Position numbers and translations under genes: made by a program. DNA of 14,741 nt, from NCBI GenBank assembly GCA_027596035.1, contig JADGJA010000572.1, forward strand, positions 1 to 14,741, written 5' to 3'. Positions 1 to 8,940 of the stretch are shown here, in pieces (the stretch's first letter is position 1; every line of letters begins with the position of its first letter). The notes under the pieces were generated by a model. The model saw nothing but the letters and a program-made list of their open reading frames with translations, was not told the origin of the DNA and did no database searches. This DNA comes from Thoreauomyces humboldtii. Its lineage: Eukaryota > Chytridiomycota > Chytridiomycetes > Spizellomycetales > Powellomycetaceae.

Positions 1-25
1 GTGTGTGTGTGTGTGTGTGTGTGTG
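1..25. repeat. (GT)n microsatellite cut by the window edge
   Basis: The window opens with twelve uninterrupted GT dinucleotides followed by one more G. The run probably continues to the left of the window, so its true length is unknown. It lies outside any supported gene. Such runs are length-variable and can adopt Z-DNA, but nothing here shows a function. Confidence 0.95.
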
Positions 26-732
26 CTGTAAAGCAGAGCCTCAGGGAGTCATCGGCAGGTTATAATCGTTCATTCCTTTGTAGCTTCTACGAGGTCCGGC
101 CCACCATTCTGTCTGAGGAGCTTCTGAAACAACAATTGAGGGCGCTCGCCACAGCCATTCGGATTACCCTTCTGCGCGGAAGACATGCAAACTCGCGGCT
201 AGTGGTGCGAGCGCATGAGAGCAAAGTACGGCCCAGTTTAGAAGTCTACCAAGCATCCCATGGATTGGTTGGTACCGGAAGCGTTAGCCCTTGCGCAGAA
301 AAGCAAGCGACCCCGTTGCTAGGCCGTCTACACAGAAGAAGGCGTTAGGAGAGCGCGTCCTGGTAAGACCGTGGCTATTCGCCGTGTCCTATGTAGACCT
401 CTCCATGGTACAGATTGAGCAGCGAGCCCAGAGAGACCAGAGAGCGGGAGCCCAGACGGCGAGCTGTCGATCCGCATCGCTCTCGCTGGCTCTCACTGCC
501 AGGTCGCTCGTTGCTGGCTCTCTGCAGCTCTGCAGCTCTGCAGGCAATTCTGGTTTTCGGTTTTGCCTGCCCTCTGTGTACAGGTTCGCCATCGGTCGCG
601 TCCAATAGGCATTGCCCATCACATTGTGAACCCCTTCTCAGACCCGCCGGCAGGACCTTAGCCGTCAGAGGGATCATCAGTAGGGACGAGGAGGCTTGTT
701 TGTTCTGGACGCATCGGTGCGCTGCCCCCGAG
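26..732. other. Upstream flank and probable promoter/5' leader of the MPN-domain gene
   Basis: I see no convincing gene here. The reading frame of the downstream gene stays open upstream to about position 415, but the translated stretch is Arg/Ser/Cys-rich, unlike the start of a fungal regulator, and the ATG at 733 is followed by a typical Pro/Gln-rich N-terminus. An exact three-fold 8-bp tandem repeat lies at 520-543. I find no clear TATA box and no tRNA-like fold. Confidence 0.5.
520..543. repeat. Three exact tandem copies of CTCTGCAG
   Basis: The octamer CTCTGCAG occurs three times head to tail without mismatch, about 190 bp upstream of the ATG at 733. Each copy contains a PstI-type CTGCAG palindrome. 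It may be a small slippage repeat or a cluster of binding sites; the sequence does not decide between these. Confidence 0.9.
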
Positions 733-3700
733 ATGGCGTCCCTTCCTCAACAACCACAAGAACCACAGCACCAGCACCAGCACCAGCACCAGCAGCAGGC
801 CCCTCAACTGCAACCACCACAACCTGCCGCGTCACAGCGTTTGCCCCCACCACTTGGCATCCCATCATCGCAAGCAACTCAACCGCATCCGATATCCGGA
901 GCATCGCAGCCTCCTCCCCTCCTAAACCCCGTTCCCGCAACCACGCATGACCGCCTGCCTCCTCCCGTCGACACATCACCTGCGTTCGTGCGTCCTGCGG
1001 ACTGGCCTCCAGCATGGGTCTCAGTGGGGTCCCTTTCCGAGTCCGCCAGGCGGACACCTGTACCCTTGCACGCCCATGACGGAAACCTGCTCGTAGTCAT
1101 GGACAAGTCCGTCTCCACGGCCCTCGTGAGTCAGGCCTACAGCGATTCGCGCTACAGTGTTCTGGGTTTTTTGGGAGGCTCGTGGAAGAGCATCGTGGTG
1201 GAACGAGGCGGGCGAAAAGTCACCAAGGTTGTTTGCCATGTCAGCAGGTTCCACGCTGCGGAAAGGTATGCGAGTTCTGGGGATGGGGACGATGCGAAAT
1301 ACGTCCTTGTCGCGTAGCCAGCTGAACTTGGGACCTGATGTAGACAGATCTCTGAGCTTCTCAGAGGTCGCAACGTGGAAGACCCAACGTCCATCATTAG
1401 AGCCGTGGGCCGTTTCCATGAACAGGGCCTCGAATGCGTCGGGTGGTACCGTAGGTAAGTCAGTGGTTCTCGTGCTGAGTGCATCAGGTTCGTTACACTG
1501 ATTCACGCTTGTCATCGCAGCAATGACCCAAATCGTCCACTCCAACCGACATCCGAGGACGTGTCAAAGCAAGCTATTTTGCAGACCCTTATTGCGGACG
1601 GGATCGGCGTTCTGGTCTCTGCAGCATCAGCCAACAACCCCAACCGGCTTCAGCCATTCAGACCGCGCGCCGCACCTGGATCACCTCTCATCGCGCCTGT
1701 GCACGCAATTCTGGCGTTCCGCGCCTGTCTTCAAACATCTGAAGGCATCTTGGAGACTGGCAAAATATACCCTCACTTCCCCGAGGAAAATCCATTGCCT
1801 TTCTATCGAGATCTCGTTTATCACTCGGACCTCGTCAGCATGCGTTTGCCGATTGGTCTCCGAGACGAGTCTCACATGAGTCCACATGCGTTGACATCGC
1901 TGCACAAGTCATTGCACTTGGCCCTGGACGAGTCCAGGCAAGTGTACCTGGCCCATGCGTCGGCGTCCGGAGCCGAAAGCGCTCGTCGCATGTTTCTAGA
2001 CTCGGACTACGATAGTTTCCTCATGAACTTTTGGAGGCGAAGTGTTGTAGGAGCGTTCACCTCGTTGGATCAGGAGCTGCAAACTCTCAATACGAAGAGT
2101 GCGTGGGCTCAAGCCGCGATTTCAAAGAAAATGACCGCTCTTAAACACGCGTACGATGATGCTTCCGCGAAACGGAGAAAGCGCGAGGTTTCGGGCGCCA
2201 TCGAGCTTGCTGAGCAAGGAGACCCTATGGACGTCGAATCTCAACCCATACCTATACCCGAGTTGGATACGATACTCCAGGATCTTCGTCCGGCTTCCCT
2301 CGCGGTGTCGGGTGCATCAACGGACGAACAGTTGTTGTCTTCAGTACGCGCTGTCATCACAACCGTCGACACCCTCGAGAATCATCCTGCTATGCGTGTA
2401 CCGCGAATTGCCCCAACAATCACTCGATTCCGCGAGTTCGCACTTTTCGAAGAAGAGTACGACCTTGTGAAAGATAGGCAAAAGAAGCGAACAGGAGGGA
2501 GGAGAGGAGCTTCGACGCGGCGAGGAAGAGGCATGCAAGCACAGAAGGAACGAGGGGGAGGGAGAGGGGGAAAGGAGAAGGGGAGAGGAAGAGGTGATAC
2601 TGCTGGAGCGGACTTTCGAACCGATGACAACCGTCAAGCGACTTTGTACGATGACGGCCTCGGTCGCCGGGATTCAGGCTATCCGCCCATACTGGAACGT
2701 GGATCCGCTGATGCAGACATTGCCGACCAACGCTTTCGGGTGGGTGGAGAAAATCACGTTGATGCTTCGCTCACAGCCTCCGGACTTCACGGCCTTCTCA
2801 GTCGATCCGGAGAGCTTTCCATGCGGAACACACATGGGCAAGTCGGAACAATATCTTCTACCAAGGGTCGACGGCCCTCTCTTTCCGCCGGAACTTATCA
2901 CACCTCAGGTGTTACGAGTACGGGAAGCACACGTGGTCGTCGATCGAGCAAGCATCCTGGAAATACAGACGGTGCTGGAGCTGTGGTGCGACCCTTGGCG
3001 GGCTCTGTTGCGGTTCCTGCGCATACCGCTTTCAATGGCCATAGGCGCTCATCTTCCATGACAACTACCCCGGGATCACAACCGCAGGTACAGCAACAGC
3101 AAGCCTTTTCCAGTACCGCTCCGCATCCTCACGCAGGCAACTCGGTGGCACCCATGCTGAACACAACAGTCGGGCCACTCGCGCTCCTGAACCACCTTCA
3201 AAGCCAATCTATCGGCTTTGGCTTCCGTGGCAGCACCCCTGGTGGCTTATCGAGCGGAACCCCTAGTGGGCCTGCTACACCAAATGCAAACACGGACTCC
3301 CCGCAGCTGGTAGGGTCTGCCGGTCGGGTCCTTTCCACACACATGAGTGGTAGTAACGCGCCCCTCGGACCTATGATGCATGGGTCTCTCGTCCAGGGTT
3401 ACGTCTCGGCAGCTGGCTCTGCCCAGCAGGCACCGTACATAGCTACATATTTCCAACAGCGGCGGCCGAGCATCGGATCGGTGGGCGTAATGGTCAGCAG
3501 TGGGAGCAATATCGGACCCATCGTAAGCTCTCCTGGAGCGGGATCGGCACTGGAGTCCACCGCTGCATCATCGTATGTCCCGACGCGGTTTTTTCCGGTC
3601 AACTATTCTCCCTACAATGGTGCAGTGCCCGTGTCGGTGACTGGCGCGGAGGGTGCGGTTCACTACGTGCCTGTTGCGACCACCAGTGCGTCGCCGCTTC

Positions 3701-4479
3701 CCCACGTTCATGCCCAGTTGCAGCAACAGCAGCATCACCATCAACAACAACATCTCCAACAGCAACTTCAGCAACAACAGCAGCAACAACATCATCGCGT
3801 GCAGCAACAATTTCAGCAACAGACACAACAGCAGCATCATCACTCAGTGCAGCAGCAGCAGCATCACCAACATCAGCGCCAGCATCCGCCTCAGCAACAT
3901 CCGCAGCAGCCCGAACCCCATCCTCGACATTCGAACCCGGCCTTCGACCCCCACGTCTTTCACCAACAGCAGCAACAGCAACAACAACCGCAGCATCCCC
4001 ACCACCCCCAGCACCAATCACGCTTTCACCCTCACGCTCCATCCACCACGCCCCCTCCAACGTCGATCATCCCCATGGCATCGCAGCAACCGCCGAACAG
4101 CGAGCCGGCCTCTTCGATCACGGTTCCTTCGGCGCCTCAATCGTCGGCGGATTCGTCCGCAACCCCGACGGGCTCGCGGCCCGCGTCCCCACAGCTGCAG
4201 CAGTTGCAGCAACCTTCCGCGGATGACCACGGTCGTCCGACGTTGCCGAGCTTCAGGTCTCTGATCGGTGGACTCGGGAACGAGTGGCGACCCAACACCG
4301 GTGGGTCGGCACCATCTGGCACCACCTCTGCGGCCACCATCGCGGGAACGTCATCATCACCTCGACCCTCTCCGCGAGCCTCTCCGAGGATCAAGGAGTT
4401 GGTGGCGGACGAACCGGGGGATGGACGGGCGGAGGAGCGAGAGCTGTCTGTCGGTCGCGAGGGTAGTGGACAGTCGTGA
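733..4479 (+). CDS. MPN (JAB1/Mov34)-domain protein with degenerate JAMM motif and long polyQ/His tail
   Basis: Proposed exons are 733-1265, 1344-1454 and 1521-4479, giving 1200 residues. Introns are 78 nt (GTATGC...GTAG) and 66 nt (GTAAGT...GCAG), and both joins keep frame in phase 2. After a Pro/Gln/His-rich N-terminus, residues ~117-300 resemble an MPN domain of the BRCC36/MYSM1 kind: SVLGFLGG (142-149) matches the E-V-x-G-x-L-x-G strand, and GLECVGWYRS (206-215) matches the strand before the HxHP motif. The catalytic Glu is Ser142 and the two His are Arg214 and Asn216, so deubiquitinase activity is unlikely; a scaffold role like that of MPN-minus partners is an inference. A helical region to ~430 ends in a basic patch (KRRKRE). 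Then come an RG-rich stretch (~540-570), Ser-rich sequence with RRPSL- and RRPSIG-type kinase sites, and a Gln/His tract at ~947-1048. Family-level assignment only. Confidence 0.72.
766..798 (+). repeat. (CAGCAC)n coding repeat encoding Gln-His
   Basis: An alternating CAGCAC run near the start of the MPN gene encodes a Gln-His-Gln-His segment that leads into Gln-Gln. The period of six is expected to be slippage-prone and length-variable between strains. The reading frame is preserved for any number of units. Confidence 0.85.
3715..4020 (+). repeat. CAG/CAA-rich tract encoding a Gln/His-rich domain
   Basis: About 300 nt of mixed CAG, CAA, CAT and CAC codons encode residues ~947-1048 of the MPN protein, with several runs of four to seven Gln. 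The codons are mixed rather than pure CAG, which is usual for long-maintained polyQ domains in fungi and slows slippage. The same DNA is open in other frames, giving Asn/Ser-rich and Leu/Met-rich translations that are shadows. Confidence 0.9.
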
Positions 4480-4548
4480 GACGATTGTGAAGCTTGAGGT
4501 GTTGAGAGCTCCATCACTCCTTTGCAATTGACTACACTTCTCACCCCC

Positions 4549-4554
4549 AATAAA
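4549..4554 (+). promoter_or_regulatory. AATAAA polyadenylation signal of the MPN gene
   Basis: A canonical AATAAA hexamer lies 70 nt after the TGA at 4477-4479, in a short AT-richer stretch of otherwise GC-rich DNA. Distance and context fit cleavage and polyadenylation shortly downstream. It is the only canonical hexamer I found correctly placed behind a gene in this window. Confidence 0.7.
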
Positions 4555-4559
4555 TACAC

Positions 4560-5069
4560 GCTTGCTTGGAGCGAGAACAGTGGGACTGAAATCTGGCGGA
4601 CGGTTGCTCGTCTAACCCTTTGAGACCCGGGAGTTTTCGCTAGATCTAGTACATTTTACCCATTTGCCAAAGCACATACCGGGGACCGATATAACCCCGC
4701 CATCTGGAAGGATGGCTGCCAGTCTACATGTCTCGATGTAAGTATGTCTGCGGCAAATCAGAGCACCGGCACATCAAACCTTGAGGATCAAAGAAAAACA
4801 ACGGAAGCACATGTTAGACTTGACCATGCATCAGATGCATACGTATCTTGGTCCCTCGATCTTGTTCGAGGAAACCCATGATTGACAGGGTCTTCCGGCC
4901 ACGAACCGGACCAACCTCATATAAAGACAATGGAATCTTGGAGGAGTTCAGGAGGAGGTGCGCCCCGTCTTGCAGTTCACACACGCCCATAAATCTGGCC
5001 CGGAAGGTGACAGGAATATGATGACCCAGCAAGTTGACGGCCCACAATGGTATTAAAAATCTGTTCAAA
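4560..5069. other. Intergenic region between convergent genes
   Basis: About 510 bp between the polyadenylation signal of the MPN gene and the stop codon of the complex I subunit on the other strand. It should hold both 3' UTR ends. I see no coding signal on either strand: the long reverse-strand open frame at 4814-5329 is an out-of-frame extension of the complex I gene. No tRNA or structured RNA was recognised. Confidence 0.5.
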
Positions 5070-5654
5070 TCACTGCTCCTGCTCGTCTTTCTTGACGAGC
5101 GAATAGTTCGCGGGGAAAGGCCATCCGAAAGTCTCTCCGCGCTCTGCCATCCGCCGGTGAGCCTCCAGCTTCGATTGATCCGTGATCCTGAGAAACCCGG
5201 GTCCTGTGAGTAACGAGCAGCGCAGATAGCCGTCAGGGTCCAACTCACGTGAGCTTTGGGGAGAATCCTTGGACGACGAAGAAGGCTACAAAGGATCCGT
5301 AGTAGCCAAAGTACCAAAGTGGTTCCCACCAGTACCAGTCACGCTTAGCGTTCTGTTGAGAATAACCAATAGTGTCAGCCCATTTGCCGCGCGCAACGTT
5401 TCGTCCGAAGGCCCCTTTGCGGGAAAAAGCCTGCATCGCTCTGATCTCGCAACCAGTTCCAGTCGTTCTCCACTCCTCTAGTGCGAATATGGTGTCTCCC
5501 GCTTACTTACAGGTCGGCCGAGGAAGTATCCGGAAGGTTCAAAACCGCCTGCAGCGCCATGGCCGGCCCGGGCCAGACGCAGCCGGGCTGCGGGTGCTGC
5601 TGAACGGACGGCTAAAGAAGCTGGTGTTGATCTTGCGAGGGCAGAGAGGAACAT
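5070..5654 (-). CDS. NDUFB11: Complex I ESSS-type subunit (NDUFB11-like)
   Basis: Predicted accessory subunit of mitochondrial NADH:ubiquinone oxidoreductase, in the membrane arm. Preferred exons on the minus strand are 5654-5511, 5352-5249 and 5187-5070, giving 121 residues. Introns are 158 nt (GTAAGT...CTCAACAG, with a CTGAC branch-like site) and 61 nt (GTGAGT...CTCAG). Residues 1-30 are Arg/Ala/Ser-rich without acids, typical of a mitochondrial presequence. Then come EPSGYFLGRP (39-48), the aromatic segment KRDWYWWEPLWYFGYYGS leading into one hydrophobic membrane span, and a charged C-terminus with a HRRMAERGE helix. Length and layout fit fungal ESSS proteins. An alternative acceptor after 5431 would add 26 residues (AFSRKG...SQQ) in frame; it lacks a good branch point and pyrimidine tract. 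Identification is from remembered family pattern; the gene body is secure, the family name less so. Confidence 0.72.
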
Positions 5655-6465
5655 TGTGCTGTGGATAGAATTCAGAACGGTTCCAGCAGGTGAATGAGGG
5701 AACTGGCGTTGCCTAAAGGCTCAAAAGGGGATCATTTCTCGATCGAGCCAGCCAGCCACAGACCTCGCGTCCGCCCGTCTGGCTTTTCGCCTGTTCCCGC
5801 AGGACTCATTCTTTGAACTGACTGACCTTCACTCGTCCACTCTGCGGCTGATGCTGGTTCGCAGCATCTGTCCAGCTACTTTGACATCCGTAAACGAGGT
5901 TGGCTTTCACGCTCCGGATGAATCGTGTAGTGGCAAAAAGATGTACCCTTTTGGCGGCAGGTCTCTACAACTTGAAGCTGCAACGGAACGCTTATACCTG
6001 ACGGATGTTGCACGCATGGCACGAACGCAGATCGTCAAAGCATTATCCTTGGATCCAACGTGCAGTAAATACGAACGATCTGTGCGCTGGGACCTTTTTC
6101 GACACCTTTCCCATGCTGTGACTCACCTTCCACTTTGACACCTCTTCTGCTCTTCTGCACTTGACTGTCGTCTCTTCGTCTCCCTCGCCTCGTCGCGACC
6201 GCGTACCTGGGGCGTGGATGTCTCAAGCCATCACTACAGGTGCATTGTATATATACAGCACTTGTTTCTTCCCACGTATTGCTTTTGCATGTTGGCGATA
6301 GATTCTCGGCACCACCATCCTCCTCCCCCTGCCAAACCTGCAGCGCACAATCAGCGAGTTTCTTCGCAGAGTAGGACACGAGGCGTGACACCACGCTCCC
6401 GTCTTATCCGCAGGGCATTCCAGGCCGCAATTAATCAGCCGCCTCCAGGACCACGAGCCACATCT
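5655..6465. other. Divergent intergenic region (shared promoter space)
   Basis: About 810 bp lie between the start codons of the complex I subunit (minus) and the RRM gene (plus). Short open frames on both strands (5851-6138 plus, 6035-6394 minus) lack recognisable protein features and I do not call them genes. The plus side carries a TATA-like element at 6248-6255. Pyrimidine-rich sequence at ~6130-6195 is of the kind often found in fungal promoters. Confidence 0.55.
6248..6255 (+). promoter_or_regulatory. TATATATA, candidate TATA box for the RRM gene
   Basis: TATATATA stands in GC-rich surroundings about 210 nt before the ATG at 6466. The distance would allow a 5' leader of roughly 130-180 nt. 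It is the best TATA match in this divergent region, but the transcription start is unknown. Confidence 0.4.
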
Positions 6466-8291
6466 ATGTCTTCCAAGGCCACTCAGCTTGTGATCAAGCC
6501 GCCGCTACCTCCCGGCGTCGACGAGGCCGACCTCCTCGCCGCCTTGAATTCGTACAAAGAATTCAAGCAAGTCTTCTTCTTCAAACATGTATGTGCTTGC
6601 TCGCCTCAGCAAGCTCGTCGCCTGGAAGATGTTGCTCAGCTCAAGATGCTTTTAGTTTTACTTGCTTTGTTTTCACACGGACGTTGCAGCACGGGTTGCC
6701 AAGGCCACACTCAACAGGAAGTTGCCGGTTTCTGTTCAAGTTACTCATGTACGTGCTGTTCCCAGAGCTCGTGTCATCGAAAGGTGTTGCCTATCTTGAT
6801 CTTCACGGTTTGTTTTCAGGACACTTGGCGCCACGAAGACCCTTTGAACGGCCCGTACCCGGAGGCGTCCCTCGCCTTGGAGACAAACAGAGTATATGTG
6901 CCTCGAAGCTTTCTGACCGTGGCGGTGGTACGGTGCCATCTGCTACTGACTAGGCTTACAATGGATTCCGTTTTACTCATCTTCCTGCTGTCTCCTCAGC
7001 TCAAGAAGATTGCCGAGAAACACGACGGTTTCCGCAGCGGTCATGCATGCCTTCGCGGCAACGCCATCCAATTTGCAACACCAAAGACAGCGTTCCAATT
7101 CCTCGATCATCTGACAGATATGACCAACCTCCTACCGTATTTTGTCGATACGAACGACCAAGCTGCCGAACCGCTCGAGGAGCTCGATCAACTTGGCGAC
7201 GTCCTGAATGGCTACGACTCGAGCACTGAACTGGACTCGACGATTGGGTGCTCCGTCAGGCTGTACCCGCATGGAGATGAGATTGCTGTTCTCATGGATT
7301 TGCTCGCATCCTTCTGGGGTTTCCGCTGCGTGCGACTGCTTGGCGACCAGGAGGCCATCGCCGATTTCGTAGACGGAAAATCGGCTAGAAGGTTTGAAAG
7401 ATACCTCGCCCGGAATACGGCGTCCGTTTGCTGTTTAGAGCCGGCACCCGCCCTGCCCACCGGGGTGGATGGGGCCGAACCGGAAATCACCGCAGTCAAC
7501 ATGGACCCAGCCGCGAGAAGCATACTTGTGAACACTCGAGGCACTCTCAACCTGCCTGGAAAACGGTATGCGCCTCTGGCGGAACTGCAGTTTAGGACAT
7601 GGCTCATTGTTTCCTTGACATCGCAGTTACGAACCTTGGCTGGAGTCGTATTACGGTAAGAGGAAAACGGGACGGTGTCAATGTCGACGGTTGTGTAAAG
7701 AAATCATTTGGCGCAACTCGGTTAGGATTCAAGGCATGCAAATACGATGGCGTCAAGCGGGAAGTGACGGCCTGGTTCCGGACCCCAGCCCAAGCTGCAG
7801 CGGCCGCGATTCATATTCACACTACTACCAATTTTGCTGTTGCCATGCTCGCTCCAAAGGCGCATGACATGCCTCCAACTTCTCTCGGCTCCGAGCCAAC
7901 GTCGAAAGCGGATTTCCAGCTGGATCCATCCGCGGCGGTCGCAGCAAAGCATCGCCAGAAAAAGCTTCGGGTCGAGCACAACCAGGAGTTCACGGATGCT
8001 GGCTCAGAGGAGACCAGACCGGCAGAAGTATCTGCAGCAGCGGAGCGGGAAGGGGCAGAAGATACCGAGGTCGAAGCCCACACTCAGCACCCCGATCATG
8101 GATGCCCGAAGCGCGGGTCCGATGTGCTCAAGACCGGGCCGCCCTTGCGTCGGATCTCGCGCGTGGACCACATGGAGAACGTCCAAAAGATGCAACTGCA
8201 GATCATGAAAGCTCTGGAAGGAATGCGAAACGAAGGCGATTCGAGAGACGCAAGAATTCCCGCAAACTTGGGGAGCCCGCGCACCGAGTAA
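6466..8291 (+). CDS. Protein with three divergent RRM-like domains
   Basis: Preferred exons are 6466-6588, 7000-7565, 7627-7655 and 7726-8291, giving 427 residues. Introns are 411 nt (phase 0), 61 nt (phase 2) and 70 nt (phase 1), all GT...AG. Three beta-alpha-beta-beta-alpha-beta units are visible. RRM1, ~7-85, has LVIKPPLP as strand 1 and HACLRGNAIQF as strand 3. RRM2, ~125-189, has CSVRLYPHG and EAIADFVDGKSA. RRM3, ~214-283, has SILVNTRGTLNL, REVTAWFRTP and AVAMLAP. RNP1 and RNP2 lack most of the usual aromatic residues, so RNA contact may be weak or the domains may bind protein. The tail is disordered and charged, with a short Met/Leu-rich helix at ~389-410. The small 29-nt exon is supported because it restores the RRM3 helix (PWLESYYGFKACKYDG). 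I do not recognise a named orthologue. The first methionine in a plausible context is 6466. Confidence 0.72.
6589..6999 (+). other. Long first intron of the RRM gene, open in frame throughout
   Basis: The donor is GTATGT, directly after the RRM1 strand-2 codons (FFFKH), and the acceptor is TCTCCTCAG before LKKIAEK. Removing all 411 nt gives an RRM1 of normal spacing. Because 411 is divisible by three and contains no in-frame stop, retention would add 137 residues inside RRM1. Internal acceptor-like sites (ending at ~6689 and ~6819) mean that small extra exons cannot be excluded. Confidence 0.55.
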
Positions 8292-8779
8292 GGTTCCACT
8301 ATCATTCGAAGTTTCGGCAGCGAAGTTTATGCAAGAATGCCAGGGGCTCCTTGATGAGCATGTATATAATCAAAGAGTTGATAACGCCATATGATCCTCA
8401 AACATACGCATCTTGTCAATGGCACACTTTTAGATGTATCAAAGCAAACGGCTAGGCCCCGCTCCGGGGGGCAGACTGGTGCCGTTCAAGCCTGTCGAAA
8501 GATATGGCGTTCAAGGCTTCAAGGCTAGTCAGGTGAAGCCAAGGAGGATGGTTTCCATTTTGGTTATGATCAAGAAACACAGCATGCTTTGTTGCGAGAG
8601 ACCTCCGTCGAGTTACCCGAGCCGTCCAGCACGCCATCAGCAGGATCTGTTCAATTGAGAGTAAGCCTAACTCGTATCGGCGGTGTGCTATTCGGGGAAG
8701 ACACTCGTCTGAACGGTCTGAAGGTCTGAACGGTCGTTCCGCCGTCGTTCCGAGCTTCGAAAACTGTCGAAAGAAGGCC

Positions 8780-8824
8780 TCTCAACCAAGGCTCTCAACA
8801 CTCTCAACTCCTCAACACTCAACA
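8780..8824 (+). repeat. Imperfect CTCAACA repeat cluster
   Basis: The motif CTCAAC, often extended to CTCAACA, recurs about five times in 45 nt, directly before the G-rich tract. The strand here is almost free of G, so a pyrimidine/A-rich block abuts a nearly pure G block. No function can be read from the sequence. Confidence 0.7.
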
Positions 8825-8830
8825 GCCCTC

Positions 8831-8940
8831 CGGGGGCGGGGGCGGGGGGGGGGCGGGGGGGGGGGCGGGGGGGGGCGGGGGGGGGCCCGCCCCGGGGGGC
8901 GGGGGCCTCCGGGCGCGTGGGGCCGGGGGGGGCGTGTGGG
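8831..8940 (+). repeat. G-run tract with quadruplex potential
   Basis: About 110 nt consist mostly of G runs of 4-12 separated by single C residues or short C-containing loops, easily meeting the pattern of four or more G-runs of at least three with short loops. A GGGCCCGCCCCGGGG segment inside it can also pair as a hairpin. It ends about 210 nt before the LYRM2 start codon, so it could lie in the promoter or 5' leader. Run lengths in such DNA are often misread by sequencers, so exact counts are uncertain. Confidence 0.85.

Noticed and set aside
1..348. 115-codon plus-strand open frame starting in the GT repeat
   Set aside because: It begins in a Cys-Val dipeptide repeat produced by (GT)n and shows no domain or sensible start codon.
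1021..1545. 174-codon minus-strand open frame opposite the MPN domain
   Set aside because: It translates to plausible-looking sequence but matches no family I know, whereas the plus strand gives MPN motifs with consistent splice phases.
2594..3061. 155-codon plus-strand open frame inside the MPN gene that reads like ordinary protein
   Set aside because: It overlaps the large exon in another frame, has no recognisable domain, and the main frame across the same DNA carries coherent Ser-rich sequence with kinase-site motifs continuous with both sides.
3599..4264. Long open frames on both strands across the polyQ region (Asn/Ser-rich plus, Ala/Val- and Leu/Met-rich minus)
   Set aside because: Shifted or reversed reading of CAG/CAA/CAC repeats automatically gives stop-free frames; composition is purely that of the repeat.
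4640..4651. CTAGATCTAG palindrome in the intergenic region
   Set aside because: A 10-bp palindrome of this kind is expected by chance and has no supporting context such as terminal repeats or a target-site duplication.
4814..5329. 171-codon minus-strand open frame
   Set aside because: It crosses the last intron and exon of the complex I subunit in the wrong frame; the other frame yields the family-like C-terminus and stop at 5070.
8480..8530. GTTCAAGCC and GTTCAAGGC, matching the tRNA B-box consensus
   Set aside because: The flanking bases do not form a T-arm or an acceptor stem, and no A-box-containing D-arm is found at a suitable distance.
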